Shown here one piece after another: positions 25,453-34,560 of a DNA stretch of 64,000 nucleotides. The notes under the pieces are model-generated. The model did not search any database. It was not told where the DNA came from and worked only from the letters and a program-made list of their open reading frames with translations. How positions within the stretch are numbered: the first letter of the stretch is position 1; each line of letters opens with the position of its first letter. The position numbers were made by a program, and so were the translations under genes. Origin of the DNA: Streptomyces seoulensis (GTDB taxonomy: Bacteria > Actinomycetota > Actinomycetes > Streptomycetales > Streptomycetaceae); contig NZ_CP032229.1 in the NCBI RefSeq assembly GCF_004328625.1, positions 5,270,001 to 5,334,000 of the forward strand, given 5' to 3'.

Positions 25453-27333
25453 ATGCCGTCACGCACCCCCCGCACCCTGCTCACCGCCCTCGCCGCCGTA
25501 GCCCTGCTCGCCGGGACCACGGCCCTGACCGCCCCCGCCACCGCCGCGCCGGCCGCCGTGGCCGCCACCTGGGACACCGACCGCGCCGCCACCGCCTACG
25601 CCGCCAACCCCGCCGCCGTCACCGCCTCCGGCAGCGAGAACGCCGGCACCGCCGCCGCGCTCGCCTTCGACGGCAACGGCAGCACCCGCTGGTCCAGCAA
25701 CTTTGCCGACGACGCCTGGGTACGCGTCGACCTCGGCAGCGTGATCCGCGTCGACCGCGTGGTCCTCGACTGGGAGGCCGCGTACGGCAAGAGATACGTG
25801 CTGGAGGTCTCCCGCAACGGCACCGACTGGACGCCGTTCTACACCGAGACCGCGGGCACCGGCGGCTCCGTCACCGCGCACACCTACCCGCAGGAGGTGA
25901 CCGGCCGCTACGTCCGGATGCGCGGCCTCGAACGGGCCACGCCGTACGGGTACTCGCTGTACTCCTTCAAGGTCTACGGCGGTGAGCCCGCGGCCGCGTC
26001 CACCACCCGCACCAACCTCGCGCTCAACCACCCCGCGTACTCCAACCTCTACCAACACGCGGGCAACTCACCGGCATTCGTCACCGACGGCGGCTGGCCC
26101 GCCAACCTCAAGGGCGACAGCACCCGTTGGTCCAGCGACTGGAACGCCGACCGCTGGGTCTCCGTCGACCTCGGTGCCAGCTCCACGATCTCCTCCGTCG
26201 ACCTCTACTGGGAGTCGGCCTACGCCGTCGACTACCTGCTCCAGGTATCCGACGACAACCGCACCTGGCGCACGGTGTACCAGCCGTCCGCCGCCGAGGT
26301 CTCGGCCCGCCGCGCCAACGTCCAGGCACCCGGCGACGCGGCCGGACTGCACGACACGGTCACCCTCCCGACCCCCGCCACCGGCCGCTACGTCCGCATG
26401 CTCGGCAAGGAACGCCGCTCCTTCTACAACCCGGCGCCCTACACCGCCCAATTCGGTTACAGCCTCTACGAGTTCCAGGTCTGGGGCACCGGCGGCAGCG
26501 CCTCGGCCGCGTACCCGGCGCTGCCCGGCGAGCAGTCCGGCAGCTACCAGACCACGTTCTTCGACGACTTCACCGGCACGGCTCTCGACCGCTCCAAGTG
26601 GCGTGTGGTGCGCACCGGTTCCGAGATGGGGTCGGTCAACGGGGAATCCCAGGCGTACGTCGACTCCACCGACAACATCCGTACCGAGAACGGGGAGTTG
26701 ATCCTCCGGGCGAAGTACTGCAAGGGCTGCACCAAGGCGGGCGGCGGCACCTACGACTTCACCTCCGGCCGCATCGACACCAACACCAAGTTCGACTTCA
26801 GCTACGGCAAGGTCAGCGCCCGGATGAAGCTGCCGGTCGGCGACGGGTTCTGGCCCGCCTTCTGGCTGCTGGGCAGCAACGTGGACGACCCGTCCGTCTC
26901 CTGGCCCGCGTCCGGCGAGACCGACATCATGGAGAACATCGGCTACGGCGACTGGACCAGCTCCGCACTGCACGGGCCCGGTTACTCGGCGGACGGCAAC
27001 ATCGGCGCCCGCCAGACCTACCCGAACGGCGGCCGCGCCGACCAGTGGCACACGTACTCCGTGGAGTGGACGCCGACCGCGATGCGGTTCTACGTCGACG
27101 ACCGGCTCGTCCAGGAGACCACCCGCAACAAGCTGGAGTCGACGCGCGGGAAGTGGGTGTTCGACCACAACCAGTACGTCATCCTCAACCTCGCGCTGGG
27201 CGGCGCCTACCCGGCCGGCTGGAACCAGGTCACCTCGCCGTACTGGGGGCTGCCGCAGTCCAGCGTGGACCGGATCGCCGGCGGGGGAGTGCAGGCGGAG
27301 GTGGACTGGGTGCGCGTGGAACAGAAGCGGTAG
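25453..27333 (+). CDS. Secreted GH16 endo-beta-glucanase with two N-terminal discoidin (F5/8C) domains
   Basis: A 626-residue secreted enzyme. The signal peptide ends near ATAAPAA (residue 35). Two F5/8-type-C/CBM32-like domains follow (about 45-180 and 185-350; each has RWSSxFxxDxWVxVDLG and GRYVRM). GH16 runs from about 370 to the end, with the catalytic ETDIME motif at Glu489-Asp491-Glu494. The motif and the FWPAFWLLG region fit laminarinase-type endo-beta-1,3-glucanases. It would release oligosaccharides for the upstream transporter. It has its own ribosome-binding site (GAGGAGAG) and a 121-bp gap from the GH1 gene. Confidence 0.94.
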   Translation: MPSRTPRTLLTALAAVALLAGTTALTAPATAAPAAVAATWDTDRAATAYAANPAAVTASGSENAGTAAALAFDGNGSTRWSSNFADDAWVRVDLGSVIRVDRVVLDWEAAYGKRYVLEVSRNGTDWTPFYTETAGTGGSVTAHTYPQEVTGRYVRMRGLERATPYGYSLYSFKVYGGEPAAASTTRTNLALNHPAYSNLYQHAGNSPAFVTDGGWPANLKGDSTRWSSDWNADRWVSVDLGASSTISSVDLYWESAYAVDYLLQVSDDNRTWRTVYQPSAAEVSARRANVQAPGDAAGLHDTVTLPTPATGRYVRMLGKERRSFYNPAPYTAQFGYSLYEFQVWGTGGSASAAYPALPGEQSGSYQTTFFDDFTGTALDRSKWRVVRTGSEMGSVNGESQAYVDSTDNIRTENGELILRAKYCKGCTKAGGGTYDFTSGRIDTNTKFDFSYGKVSARMKLPVGDGFWPAFWLLGSNVDDPSVSWPASGETDIMENIGYGDWTSSALHGPGYSADGNIGARQTYPNGGRADQWHTYSVEWTPTAMRFYVDDRLVQETTRNKLESTRGKWVFDHNQYVILNLALGGAYPAGWNQVTSPYWGLPQSSVDRIAGGGVQAEVDWVRVEQKR

Positions 27334-27397
27334 CCGATCGGCGGATACCCTTTCTGCGCAGGCCGGTTCCGTGATCCCGCGCATGGAGGAGTGTCCC

Positions 27398-28162
27398 GTG
27401 CAGATCGACACCAGCAAGCCCCATCCCGCCCGCGTCTACGACTGGCTGCTGGGCGGGAAGGACAACTATCCGGTGGACCAGCGGATAGGGGAGACGCTGC
27501 CCGAGCAGTCCCGGCGCAGCGCCGCCCGCAACCGGGAGTTCATGCACCGCGCCGCCGCGTGGCTGGCGGCGCGGGGCATCGACCAGTTCCTCGACATCGG
27601 CACCGGCATCCCGACCGAGCCGAACCTGCACCAGATCGTCCAGGCGATCCGCCCGGAGTCCCGCGTGGTCTACGTCGACAACGACCCCATCGTGCTGCGC
27701 CACGCCGAGGCACTCCTGGTCAGCACCCCGGAGGGCGCCACCGACTACATCCACGCCGACGTACGCCAGCCGGAAGCGATCCTCGCCCACGCCGGCCAAC
27801 GCCTCGACTTCGAACGCCCCGTGGCCCTCTCCCTCATCGCCCTCATGCACTTCCTCCCCGACACCGAGAACCCCCACGCCCTCACCCGCACCCTCCTCTC
27901 CGCCCTCCCCTCCGGCAGCTACCTCGTCCTCTCCCACGGCACCGCCGACCAACACCCCGACCTCCGCCAACAGGTCGAAGACGCCTACAAAAAGGGCACC
28001 ATCCCCCTCCGCATGCGCACCCGCTCCGAGGTAGAACCCTTCTTCGCGGGCCTCGACCTGGCCGACCCCGGCCTGGTCTTCGCCACAGAGTGGTACCAGG
28101 AGGAACCCGCACCGGTGCAGGAGCGGAGCGGGTTCTATGTGGGGGTGGCGCGGGTTCCCTAG
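27398..28162 (+). CDS. SAM-dependent methyltransferase, DUF574 type
   Basis: A 254-residue actinomycete DUF574 (Methyltransf_19) protein. Signatures are HPARVYDWLLGGKDNYPVDQ at the N-terminus, FLDIGTGIPTEPNLHQIVQ (motif I) and VVYVDNDPIVLRHAEALL. These proteins are very numerous in Streptomyces and their substrates are unknown. GTG 27398 follows GGAGGA at an ideal distance. The 3' half is unusually C-rich, with long runs of CCC-type codons. Confidence 0.92.
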   Translation: MQIDTSKPHPARVYDWLLGGKDNYPVDQRIGETLPEQSRRSAARNREFMHRAAAWLAARGIDQFLDIGTGIPTEPNLHQIVQAIRPESRVVYVDNDPIVLRHAEALLVSTPEGATDYIHADVRQPEAILAHAGQRLDFERPVALSLIALMHFLPDTENPHALTRTLLSALPSGSYLVLSHGTADQHPDLRQQVEDAYKKGTIPLRMRTRSEVEPFFAGLDLADPGLVFATEWYQEEPAPVQERSGFYVGVARVP

Positions 28163-28164
28163 GC

Positions 28165-28953
28165 TCAGCGGACGGCCAGTTCCAGCACCGCGGTCGGTGC
28201 GGCGGGCGTCTCCTGGGGCTGGACCTCCGGCGTGAAGGCGGTCGCCCGCCCGTGCCGCCACAGCCACACCACATCCCGTCCGAACGACCACACCAGTGAC
28301 CCCAACGCCAGCAGGACCACGGTGAGTTCCGCCGGGTGGGGGAGGAGGGACGAGCCTGCTGTCAGGAGGGCTATGCCCTGGAGCGCGGCGACGGTCTTGC
28401 GGGCGAAGGACGGGGGGAGGGGGGCGTTCAGCCAGGGGGCGAAGTGGGCGGCGGCCACGAAGGCGTAGCGCATGGCGCCGATGAGGAGGACCCAGGGGCC
28501 CAGAAGCGTGGAGACGTAGACGCTGAGGACCAGGATGAGGAACGCGTCCACCTCCATGTCGAAGCGGGCGCCGAGCGTGCTGGAGGTGCCGGTGCGGCGG
28601 GCCACCTTGCCGTCGACGCCGTCCAGGAGGAGGGCGACGGCCGTGAGGCCGACCAGGAGGGTGACCGGGGGCGCGCTCTGGAAGGAGTCCGCGACCAGCG
28701 CGGTGACCCCGCCGACCAGGGTGGCCCGGCCGAGGGTGACCCGGTTCGCCGGGCCGAAGGAGCGCAGCGCGGAGCGGTGCAGGGCGCGCGAGAGGACCGC
28801 CCAGGTGGCGAACGCGAAGGCGAGCCCCGACAGCCAGCCGGCCACCCCCAAGCCGATGGCCGTGCCGAGCAGGGCGAGCAGCAGGATCTGTACGCCCGCT
28901 CCCACGGCCGTCTCCTGCTGAAGCCTCGCGTCATACGTGTTGTTCAGGGCCAC
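28165..28953 (-). CDS. CDP-alcohol phosphatidyltransferase family membrane protein
   Basis: A 262-residue polytopic membrane enzyme with the complete family signature D-G-x2-A-R-x8-G-x3-D-x3-D, seen as DGVDGKVARRTG then LGARFDMEVD. It would transfer a phospho-alcohol from a CDP-activated donor onto a hydroxyl acceptor, such as an inositol phosphate, glycerol phosphate or another polyol. GTG 28953 follows GGAGGA; the longer frame is not needed. It is divergent from the dehydrogenase at 29061 with only 107 bp between, so it may be co-regulated with the cluster on the other strand. Confidence 0.92.
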   Translation of the reverse strand: MALNNTYDARLQQETAVGAGVQILLLALLGTAIGLGVAGWLSGLAFAFATWAVLSRALHRSALRSFGPANRVTLGRATLVGGVTALVADSFQSAPPVTLLVGLTAVALLLDGVDGKVARRTGTSSTLGARFDMEVDAFLILVLSVYVSTLLGPWVLLIGAMRYAFVAAAHFAPWLNAPLPPSFARKTVAALQGIALLTAGSSLLPHPAELTVVLLALGSLVWSFGRDVVWLWRHGRATAFTPEVQPQETPAAPTAVLELAVR

Positions 28954-29060
28954 CGCGCATCCTCCGGCCGAGTGACAGAGTCGATCAAGGCCGCGTACTG
29001 TGCGCGGCCTGTGCCCTTCTCGGTACGTGAGCAAGTTCCCGATCGTTCAGGAGGATGCCG

Positions 29061-30044
29061 ATGAACCCCGCCGCCCGCGCGTTCTGGCTCAGGTCACCCG
29101 GCCACGGCGAGCTGCGCGACGTCACCCTCCCGGAACCCGCCGGGGACGAGGTCCTGGTGCGTGCCCTGTACTCCGGGGTCAGCCGCGGCACCGAGACCCT
29201 GGTGTTCCGCGGCGGCGTCCCGGAGAGCCAACACGACGTGATGCGCGCGCCGTTCCAGGAGGGCGACTTCCCGGCCCCGGTGAAGTACGGCTATCTGAGC
29301 GTCGGCGTGGTCGAGCGGGGTCCCGATGCGCTGATCGGGCGTACGGTCTTCTGTCTCCATCCGCACCAGAGCCGTTACGTCGTTCCGGCGAGCGCCGTGA
29401 CCGTCGTACCCGACCGGGTGCCCGCCGCGCGGGCCGTGCTCGCCGGGACCGTGGAGACCGCCGTGAACGCTCTGTGGGACGCGGCGCCGCAGATCGGGGA
29501 CCGGATCAGCGTGGTCGGCGGCGGGATGGTCGGCTGCTCGGTCGCCGCCCTGCTCGCCCGCTTCCCCGGCATCCGGCTCCAGCTCGTCGACGCCGACCCC
29601 GCCCGCGCCGAGACCGCCAAGGCCCTCGGTGTCGACTTCGCCACCCCCGAAGAGGCCGCCGGCGAGCGTGACCTCGTCATCCACGCCAGCGCCACCGAGC
29701 AGGGCCTCGCCCGCGCCCTGGAACTCCTCGCCCCCGAGGGCACCGTCGTCGAGCTGAGCTGGTACGGCGACCGGCGCGTCACCCTGCCGCTCGGCGAAGC
29801 CTTCCACTCCCGCCGGCTCACCCTCCGCGCCAGCCAGGTCGGCACCGTCTCCCCGTCGGCCCGCCCCGGCCGGGGCTACGCCGAGCGGATGGCCCTCGCC
29901 CTGGACCTGCTCGCCGACCCGGCGCTGGACGCGCTCATCACCGGCGAGAGCGGCTTCGACGAACTCCCGGAGCTGATGCCCCGCCTGACGAGCGGCGAGA
30001 TCCCCGCCCTGTGCCACCGCATCCGCTATCCCGACCCGGCCTGA
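29061..30044 (+). CDS. Zinc-type MDR dehydrogenase homologue
   Basis: A 327-residue medium-chain dehydrogenase/reductase. The GroES-like N-terminal half has [18 protein letters not shown] and [14 protein letters not shown], without the classic GHE zinc motif. The Rossmann half has [19 protein letters not shown] and [10 protein letters not shown]. The start at ATG 29061 is preferred because an ATG at 29055 overlaps the ribosome-binding site AGGAGG. The arrangement resembles BchC-like and other cofactor-poor MDR proteins; the substrate is unknown. It opens the plus-strand run of five cluster genes. Confidence 0.88.
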   Translation: MNPAARAFWLRSPGHGELRDVTLPEPAGDEVLVRALYSGVSRGTETLVFRGGVPESQHDVMRAPFQEGDFPAPVKYGYLSVGVVERGPDALIGRTVFCLHPHQSRYVVPASAVTVVPDRVPAARAVLAGTVETAVNALWDAAPQIGDRISVVGGGMVGCSVAALLARFPGIRLQLVDADPARAETAKALGVDFATPEEAAGERDLVIHASATEQGLARALELLAPEGTVVELSWYGDRRVTLPLGEAFHSRRLTLRASQVGTVSPSARPGRGYAERMALALDLLADPALDALITGESGFDELPELMPRLTSGEIPALCHRIRYPDPA

Positions 30045-30160
30045 CCTGAGAAAAGGGTGAGAGAGGGCTGAACACGGGGAAGTCAGGAGCCGTACTAGTC
30101 GGCAACCCCGGACCGAAACCTCCGGGGGAACCAGACGCGCCGCACCTGGAGGGTCGTCCG
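30045..30160 (+). other. 116-bp leader before the PTPS-like gene, possibly structured
   Basis: The gap between the dehydrogenase and PTPS-like genes is less GC-rich than its surroundings. It contains CGGGG ... CCCCG and CCGGA-ccgaaacc-TCCGG complementary pairs, plus a TACTAG hexamer. It may hold a promoter or an RNA leader. I could not match it to a riboswitch class that I know. Confidence 0.3.
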
Positions 30161-30559
30161 TTGTTCAGCATCACCGTCCGCGATCACATCATGATCGCCC
30201 ACAGCTTCCGCGGCGACGTGTTCGGACCCGCGCAGCGCCTGCACGGCGCCACGTTCCTGGTGGACGCCACCTTCCGCCGTGAGCAGTTGGACGAGGACAA
30301 CATCGTGGTCGACATCGGCCTCGCCACGCGCGAACTCGGTGCCATCACGGCCGAGTTGAACTACCGCAACCTGGACGAGAACCCCGAGTTCGCCGGGGTC
30401 AACACCTCCACCGAGTTCCTGGCCAAGGTCGTCGCCGACCGGCTCGCCGAGCGCATCGCCAAGGGCGCGCTCGGCGAGGGCGCGAAGGGCCTGTCCGCGC
30501 TCTCGGTGACCCTGCACGAGTCCCACATCGCCTGGGCGAGTTACGAGCGTGACCTGTGA
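30161..30559 (+). CDS. 6-pyruvoyltetrahydropterin synthase / QueD family homologue, degenerate active site
   Basis: A 132-residue T-fold protein starting at TTG 30161 after GGAGGG. It has the family layout: [59 protein letters not shown] and a late [10 protein letters not shown]. His14 and His28 remain. The third zinc His of the usual HGH is Ala30, the catalytic Cys before it is absent, and the Asp-His pair is Asn67-Tyr68. The conserved late Glu is present. Normal PTPS/QueD chemistry is therefore unlikely. A similar S. coelicolor homologue (SCO6650, from memory) has been studied structurally. It overlaps the glycosyltransferase start (GTGA). Confidence 0.88.
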   Translation: MFSITVRDHIMIAHSFRGDVFGPAQRLHGATFLVDATFRREQLDEDNIVVDIGLATRELGAITAELNYRNLDENPEFAGVNTSTEFLAKVVADRLAERIAKGALGEGAKGLSALSVTLHESHIAWASYERDL

Positions 30560-31755
30560 GCGACCTGACCGTGGACCGGGCCCGGCTCGCCTACGTGCCC
30601 GCACAGCCCCTCGCCGCCAAGAACACCAAGAACACCGCCAACTTCGGGATCATCCCCATGTCGCTGCGCACCGTGCACTTCGTGATGCCGGGCGGCGTCG
30701 ACGACCCGGCCGCGCCCAGCGGCGGCAACGCCTACGACCGCCGGGTCTGCCTGGACCTGCCCGGCTTCGGCTGGCAGGTCGTCCGGCACGCCGCCCCCGG
30801 CGCCTGGCCGGACCCGGACGCCGACGCCCGCGAGTCGCTCGCCCGCACCCTCGCGGGCATGCCCGACGACACCGTGGTCCTGCTGGACGGCCTGGTCGCC
30901 TGCGGGGTGCCCGAGATCGTCGTCCCCGAGGCCGAACGGCTGCGGATCGCGGTCCTCGTCCATCTGCCGCTCGGTGACGAGACCGGCCTGGACCCGGCCG
31001 TCGCCGCCGACCTCGACGCCCGCGAACGCGCCGTGCTGCGCGCGGTGCCCGCCACCATCGCCACCAGCGACTGGGCCGTACGCCGTCTGGTCTCGCACCA
31101 CGGCCTGGCCCCCGACCGTGTCCACCTCGCCGCCCCCGGCGCCGACATCGCGCCGCTCGCGCCCGGCACCGACGGCATCTCGCACCTGGTGTGCGTCGCC
31201 GCCGTCACCCCGCGCAAGGGCCAGCACCGCCTGGTCGAGGCCCTCGCGGCGGTACGGGACCTGCCCTGGACCTGCTCGCTGGTCGGCGGCCTCGGCACCG
31301 ACCCCGAGTACGTGGCGGCCCTGCGCGCCCAGATCGAGGGGTACGGCCTGGCCGACCGGCTGCGTCTGACCGGCCCCCGCACCGGAGCCGACCTCGACGC
31401 CAGCTACGCCGCCGCCGACCTCATGGTGCTCACCTCCTACGCCGAGACCTACGGCATGGCGGTCACCGAGGCGCTCGCGCGCGGCATCCCGGTCGTCGCC
31501 ACCGACGTGGGCGGGCTGCCCGAGGCGGTCGGCCGCGCCCCCGACGGCGGGGTGCCCGGCATCCTCGTCCCGCCGGAGGACCCCGCCGCCATCGCCGCCG
31601 AACTGCGCGGCTGGTTCGGCGAGCCCGACGTGCGCCGCCGCCTCAAGGCCGCAGCGCGCGGCCGGCGCAGCGCGCTGGCCGGCTGGGCCGCCACCGCCCG
31701 CAGCCTCGCCGGGGTCCTCGGCAGGCTCCCCGGCGCCCCCAGGAGGGCCGCATGA
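30556..31755 (+). CDS. GT4-like glycosyltransferase
   Basis: A 399-residue GT-B glycosyltransferase. The C-terminal nucleotide-sugar domain has [38 protein letters not shown] and the EX7E signature in [14 protein letters not shown], then [13 protein letters not shown]. The GTG start overlaps the PTPS-like stop by 4 bp. An internal ATG at 30658 ([13 protein letters not shown]) begins the first Rossmann strand and could be the real start, but codon third positions upstream of it already look coding. It transfers a sugar from an NDP or GDP donor to an unknown acceptor made by the neighbours. Confidence 0.9.
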   Translation: MSDLTVDRARLAYVPAQPLAAKNTKNTANFGIIPMSLRTVHFVMPGGVDDPAAPSGGNAYDRRVCLDLPGFGWQVVRHAAPGAWPDPDADARESLARTLAGMPDDTVVLLDGLVACGVPEIVVPEAERLRIAVLVHLPLGDETGLDPAVAADLDARERAVLRAVPATIATSDWAVRRLVSHHGLAPDRVHLAAPGADIAPLAPGTDGISHLVCVAAVTPRKGQHRLVEALAAVRDLPWTCSLVGGLGTDPEYVAALRAQIEGYGLADRLRLTGPRTGADLDASYAAADLMVLTSYAETYGMAVTEALARGIPVVATDVGGLPEAVGRAPDGGVPGILVPPEDPAAIAAELRGWFGEPDVRRRLKAAARGRRSALAGWAATARSLAGVLGRLPGAPRRAA

Positions 31756-32726
31756 CCGACACAGCCGCCGCACAGGAGGAGCACCGGGTGAACGACGGCA
31801 CCGAGCCCACCGGCCCCTCCGACGTCATCGCCGGCGCCGGTCCCGTGGGCCGTCCCGGCGAGCGGGCCACCGTACGGCTGCGCGAGGGGGAGGCCGACGA
31901 GGCGCCCCGGTACGCGCCCGAGTGGCTCCAGCTCCGGGAACCGGCCGACGCCGACGCGCGGGCGATGGGCCTGCTGGAGCCGCTGGCCAAGCGGTTCAGC
32001 GAACTCCCGCCGCGGGAAGGCGGGTTGGTCATCCACGACCTGGGCTGCGGCACCGGCTCGATGGGCCGCTGGCTGGCCGCCCGGCTGGACGGTGCCCAGC
32101 ACTGGGTGCTGCACGACCGGGACCCGTACCTGCTGCACTTCGCGGCCGTGGCCTCCCCGCGCGTCGCCGCCGACGGCAGCCGGGTCACCGTCGAGACCCG
32201 GCGCGGCGACGTCGCCCGGCTCACCCCGGACGCGCTGTCCGGTGCCTCGCTGGTGACCGCGTCCGCGCTGCTGGACGTGCTCACCCGGCCCGAGATCGAG
32301 ACACTGGCCGCCGCCTGCGCGGGCGCGGGCAGCCCCGCCCTGCTGACCCTGTCGGTCGCCGGGCGCGTCGAGTTCGCCTCCCCCGACCCGCTCGACACCG
32401 ACCTGGCGGAGGCGTTCAACGCCCACCAGCGCCGGGGCGGCCTGCTCGGCCCGGACGCGGTCACGGCGGCCGGCGAGGCGTTCGCCGGACACGGCGCGTC
32501 CGTACGGGTGCACCCGAGCCCCTGGCGGCTCGGCCCGGAGCACGCGGCGCTCACCGCGCAGTGGCTGCGCGGCTGGGTCGGCGCGGCCGTCGAGGAACGG
32601 CCCGCCCTGCGGACCCGCGCCGAGGACTACCTGCGCGACCGGCTGGCCGCGTGCGAGGCGGGCGAGCTGGAGGTCGTGGTGCACCACAGCGACCTGCTGG
32701 CCGTGCCCCGGCCGGTGGAGGCGTGA
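31752..32726 (+). CDS. SAM-dependent methyltransferase of the cluster
   Basis: A 324-residue class I methyltransferase. Motif I is VIHDLGCGTGSMGRWLAARL (about 95), followed by HWVLHDRDPYLL, GASLVTASALLDVL and a C-terminal helical part. ATG 31752 overlaps the glycosyltransferase stop (ATGA) and follows AGGAGGG, so it is tightly coupled. Its stop overlaps the next start (TGATG). The substrate is unknown; context suggests methylation of the glycosylated product. Confidence 0.9.
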   Translation: MTDTAAAQEEHRVNDGTEPTGPSDVIAGAGPVGRPGERATVRLREGEADEAPRYAPEWLQLREPADADARAMGLLEPLAKRFSELPPREGGLVIHDLGCGTGSMGRWLAARLDGAQHWVLHDRDPYLLHFAAVASPRVAADGSRVTVETRRGDVARLTPDALSGASLVTASALLDVLTRPEIETLAAACAGAGSPALLTLSVAGRVEFASPDPLDTDLAEAFNAHQRRGGLLGPDAVTAAGEAFAGHGASVRVHPSPWRLGPEHAALTAQWLRGWVGAAVEERPALRTRAEDYLRDRLAACEAGELEVVVHHSDLLAVPRPVEA

Positions 32727-33889
32727 TGACCGGGCGGACGGGCGAGGCGGTCGCGGAGGCCCGCGACACCGGCCTCCCGGAGCCGGCCCGGCCGCCCGGC
32801 ACCTCCGAGGGAAACGTCACTGCGCGCCGCCGGCTGCGCACCCACGTCGGCACGTTCGCCGGCGTCGCCATCCTCGGTGTGCTGCTGTGGCGGCTCGGCA
32901 CCGGGCCCCTGGTCGACGGGCTGCGCCGGATCGACACGGCCACCGTGCTCGCGGCGCTCGGGATCGGCGCCGTCACCACCGTGTTCAGCGCCTGGCGCTG
33001 GCAGCTGACGGCGCGCGGCCTCGGCATCCGGCTGCCGCTGGGGCCCGCTGTCGCCGACTACTACCGGGCGCTGTTCCTCAACGCGGCCCTGCCCGGTGGT
33101 GTCCTCGGCGACGTGCACCGGGCGGTACGGCACGGACAGAGCGCCGGGGACATCCGGCGCGCCGTCAAGGCGGTCGTGCTGGAGCGGGTGGCGGGGCAAC
33201 TGGCGCTCGCGGTCTGCGGAGCCGCGCTGCTGCTGACCCTGCCGTCCCCGGTCCGCGAGGACCTGCGGACCGTCGCGGTGCCGGTGGTGCTCGCCGGGGC
33301 GGGCGCGCTCGCGGTCGTCGTCGCGGTCCGTATGAACCGGGCGCCCGGCCGGCGTACCGGCTCGCTGCCGGGGAGCGGGCTGCTGCGGGAGGCGCGGCAG
33401 GGGCTGCTGTCGAAGGAGAGCGGGCCCGGGGTCGCGCTGTCCTCGGTGGCCGTCCTCGCCGGGCACCTCGGGATGTTCGTCGTCGCGGCCCGGGTCGCGG
33501 GCAGCGGGGCACCGGTCGCGGTACTGCTGCCGCTCGCGGTGCTCGCCCTCGTCGCCATGGGAGTGCCGCTCAACGTGGGCGGCTTCGGCCCCCGCGAGGG
33601 CGTCACCGCCTGGGCGTTCGCCGCCGCCGGACTCGGCGCGAGCAGCGGCGTCGCCGTCGCCGTGGTGTACGGCGTGCTCAGCTTCGTCGCCGCGCTGCCC
33701 GGCGCCGTCGTCCTCGTCGTCCGCTGGGCCGGCGTCCTGCGCGGCTATCCGCGCGGAGCGGTGGGCGCCTCGGGCGAGGTCAGCAGCCGGAAGTACGGCT
33801 CGAAGTTCTCCACCAGCCCGGCCAGCAGGCCCTTCCCCTTCTCCGCCGAGGCCAGGGACGGGCGGCCGATGACGCCCGACTCGGTGTAG
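32726..33889 (+). CDS. Flippase-like membrane protein (lysylphosphatidylglycerol synthase TM/UPF0104 family)
   Basis: A 387-residue integral membrane protein with about eight TM segments. Family features are FSAWRWQLTARGLGI, DYYRALFLNAALPGGVLGDV, AVVLERVAGQLALAV and MGVPLNVGGFGPREGVTAWAF. Members occur beside glycosyltransferases and are thought to move lipid- or polyprenyl-linked intermediates. The last 145 bp (about 48 codons, a soluble Ser/Arg-rich tail) lie antisense to the 3' end of the creatininase-family gene. The ATG overlaps the methyltransferase stop by 1 bp. It is the last gene of the plus-strand run. Confidence 0.88.
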   Translation: MTGRTGEAVAEARDTGLPEPARPPGTSEGNVTARRRLRTHVGTFAGVAILGVLLWRLGTGPLVDGLRRIDTATVLAALGIGAVTTVFSAWRWQLTARGLGIRLPLGPAVADYYRALFLNAALPGGVLGDVHRAVRHGQSAGDIRRAVKAVVLERVAGQLALAVCGAALLLTLPSPVREDLRTVAVPVVLAGAGALAVVVAVRMNRAPGRRTGSLPGSGLLREARQGLLSKESGPGVALSSVAVLAGHLGMFVVAARVAGSGAPVAVLLPLAVLALVAMGVPLNVGGFGPREGVTAWAFAAAGLGASSGVAVAVVYGVLSFVAALPGAVVLVVRWAGVLRGYPRGAVGASGEVSSRKYGSKFSTSPASRPFPFSAEARDGRPMTPDSV

Positions 33890-34521
33890 GCGGACATACC
33901 CGTGGTGAGCAGATGACGGCGGTCGTCGGCGGTGAAGTCGGCCGACTCGTGGCCGGGGCGGAGGAATTCGGGATGAGCGTGCAGCAGGAGGGACGCCTCG
34001 ATCTCCCCGGCGTGCATGTCGGTGAGCAGCGAGGTCTCCACACCCGCCCGCTGCCGTGCCTCCTCCCAGTCCTCGGCCGCCGGGTACAGCGCCATCCGCT
34101 CGCCCCGCGCCGACGCCTCCTGCACGACGTTCCCCAGCACATAGTTCCCGCCGTGCCCGTTGACCACCACGAGCGACTCCACGCCCGAGCGGCGCAGGGA
34201 GTCCGCGATGTCACGTACGACCGCATGCAGGGTAACCGAGGAGATACTGACCGTCCCCGGCCAGGCCGCGTGCTCGTGCGAGCACGCGAGGGTCACCGGG
34301 GGAAGGAGGTGCACCGGGTACGCGGCGGCGATCTCCCGCGCCACGGCGCAGGCCACCAGCGTGTCGGTCGCCAACGGGAGGTAGGGACCGTGCTGTTCGT
34401 AGCTCCCCACGGGAAGGACGGCGACCTGACGTGACCCACCCGCCCCCCGCGCCCGTACGTCCTCGGTGGTGTCCGCGGGCATCACCCCGTAGGCCGCCGG
34501 TCGCGCGCCCGAACCACTCAT
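33745..34521 (-). CDS. Creatininase-family amidohydrolase (ArfB/MftE-like)
   Basis: A 258-residue metal-dependent amidohydrolase. Metal and catalytic motifs are VGSYEQHGPYLPLATDT (Glu42, His44, Asp53), VVVNGHGGNYVLG (about 119-131) and LTDMHAGEIEASL. Family members open small amide/formamide rings. ArfB deformylates the formamidopyrimidine made from GTP, and MftE cleaves peptides. With a GTP cyclohydrolase gene 39 bp away in the opposite direction, deformylation of a GTP-derived pyrimidine is the attractive guess. The ATG at 34521 gives the N-terminus MSGSGARPAAYGV. Confidence 0.88.
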   Translation of the reverse strand: MSGSGARPAAYGVMPADTTEDVRARGAGGSRQVAVLPVGSYEQHGPYLPLATDTLVACAVAREIAAAYPVHLLPPVTLACSHEHAAWPGTVSISSVTLHAVVRDIADSLRRSGVESLVVVNGHGGNYVLGNVVQEASARGERMALYPAAEDWEEARQRAGVETSLLTDMHAGEIEASLLLHAHPEFLRPGHESADFTADDRRHLLTTGMSAYTESGVIGRPSLASAEKGKGLLAGLVENFEPYFRLLTSPEAPTAPRG

Positions 34522-34560
34522 GTTTCCCACGGCCTTTCGTCTCTGCTTAGGAATCAGATC

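Noticed and set aside
30045..30160. Cobalamin, TPP or ydaO riboswitch in the PTPS leader
   Set aside because: None of the conserved core motifs that I know for these classes is present.
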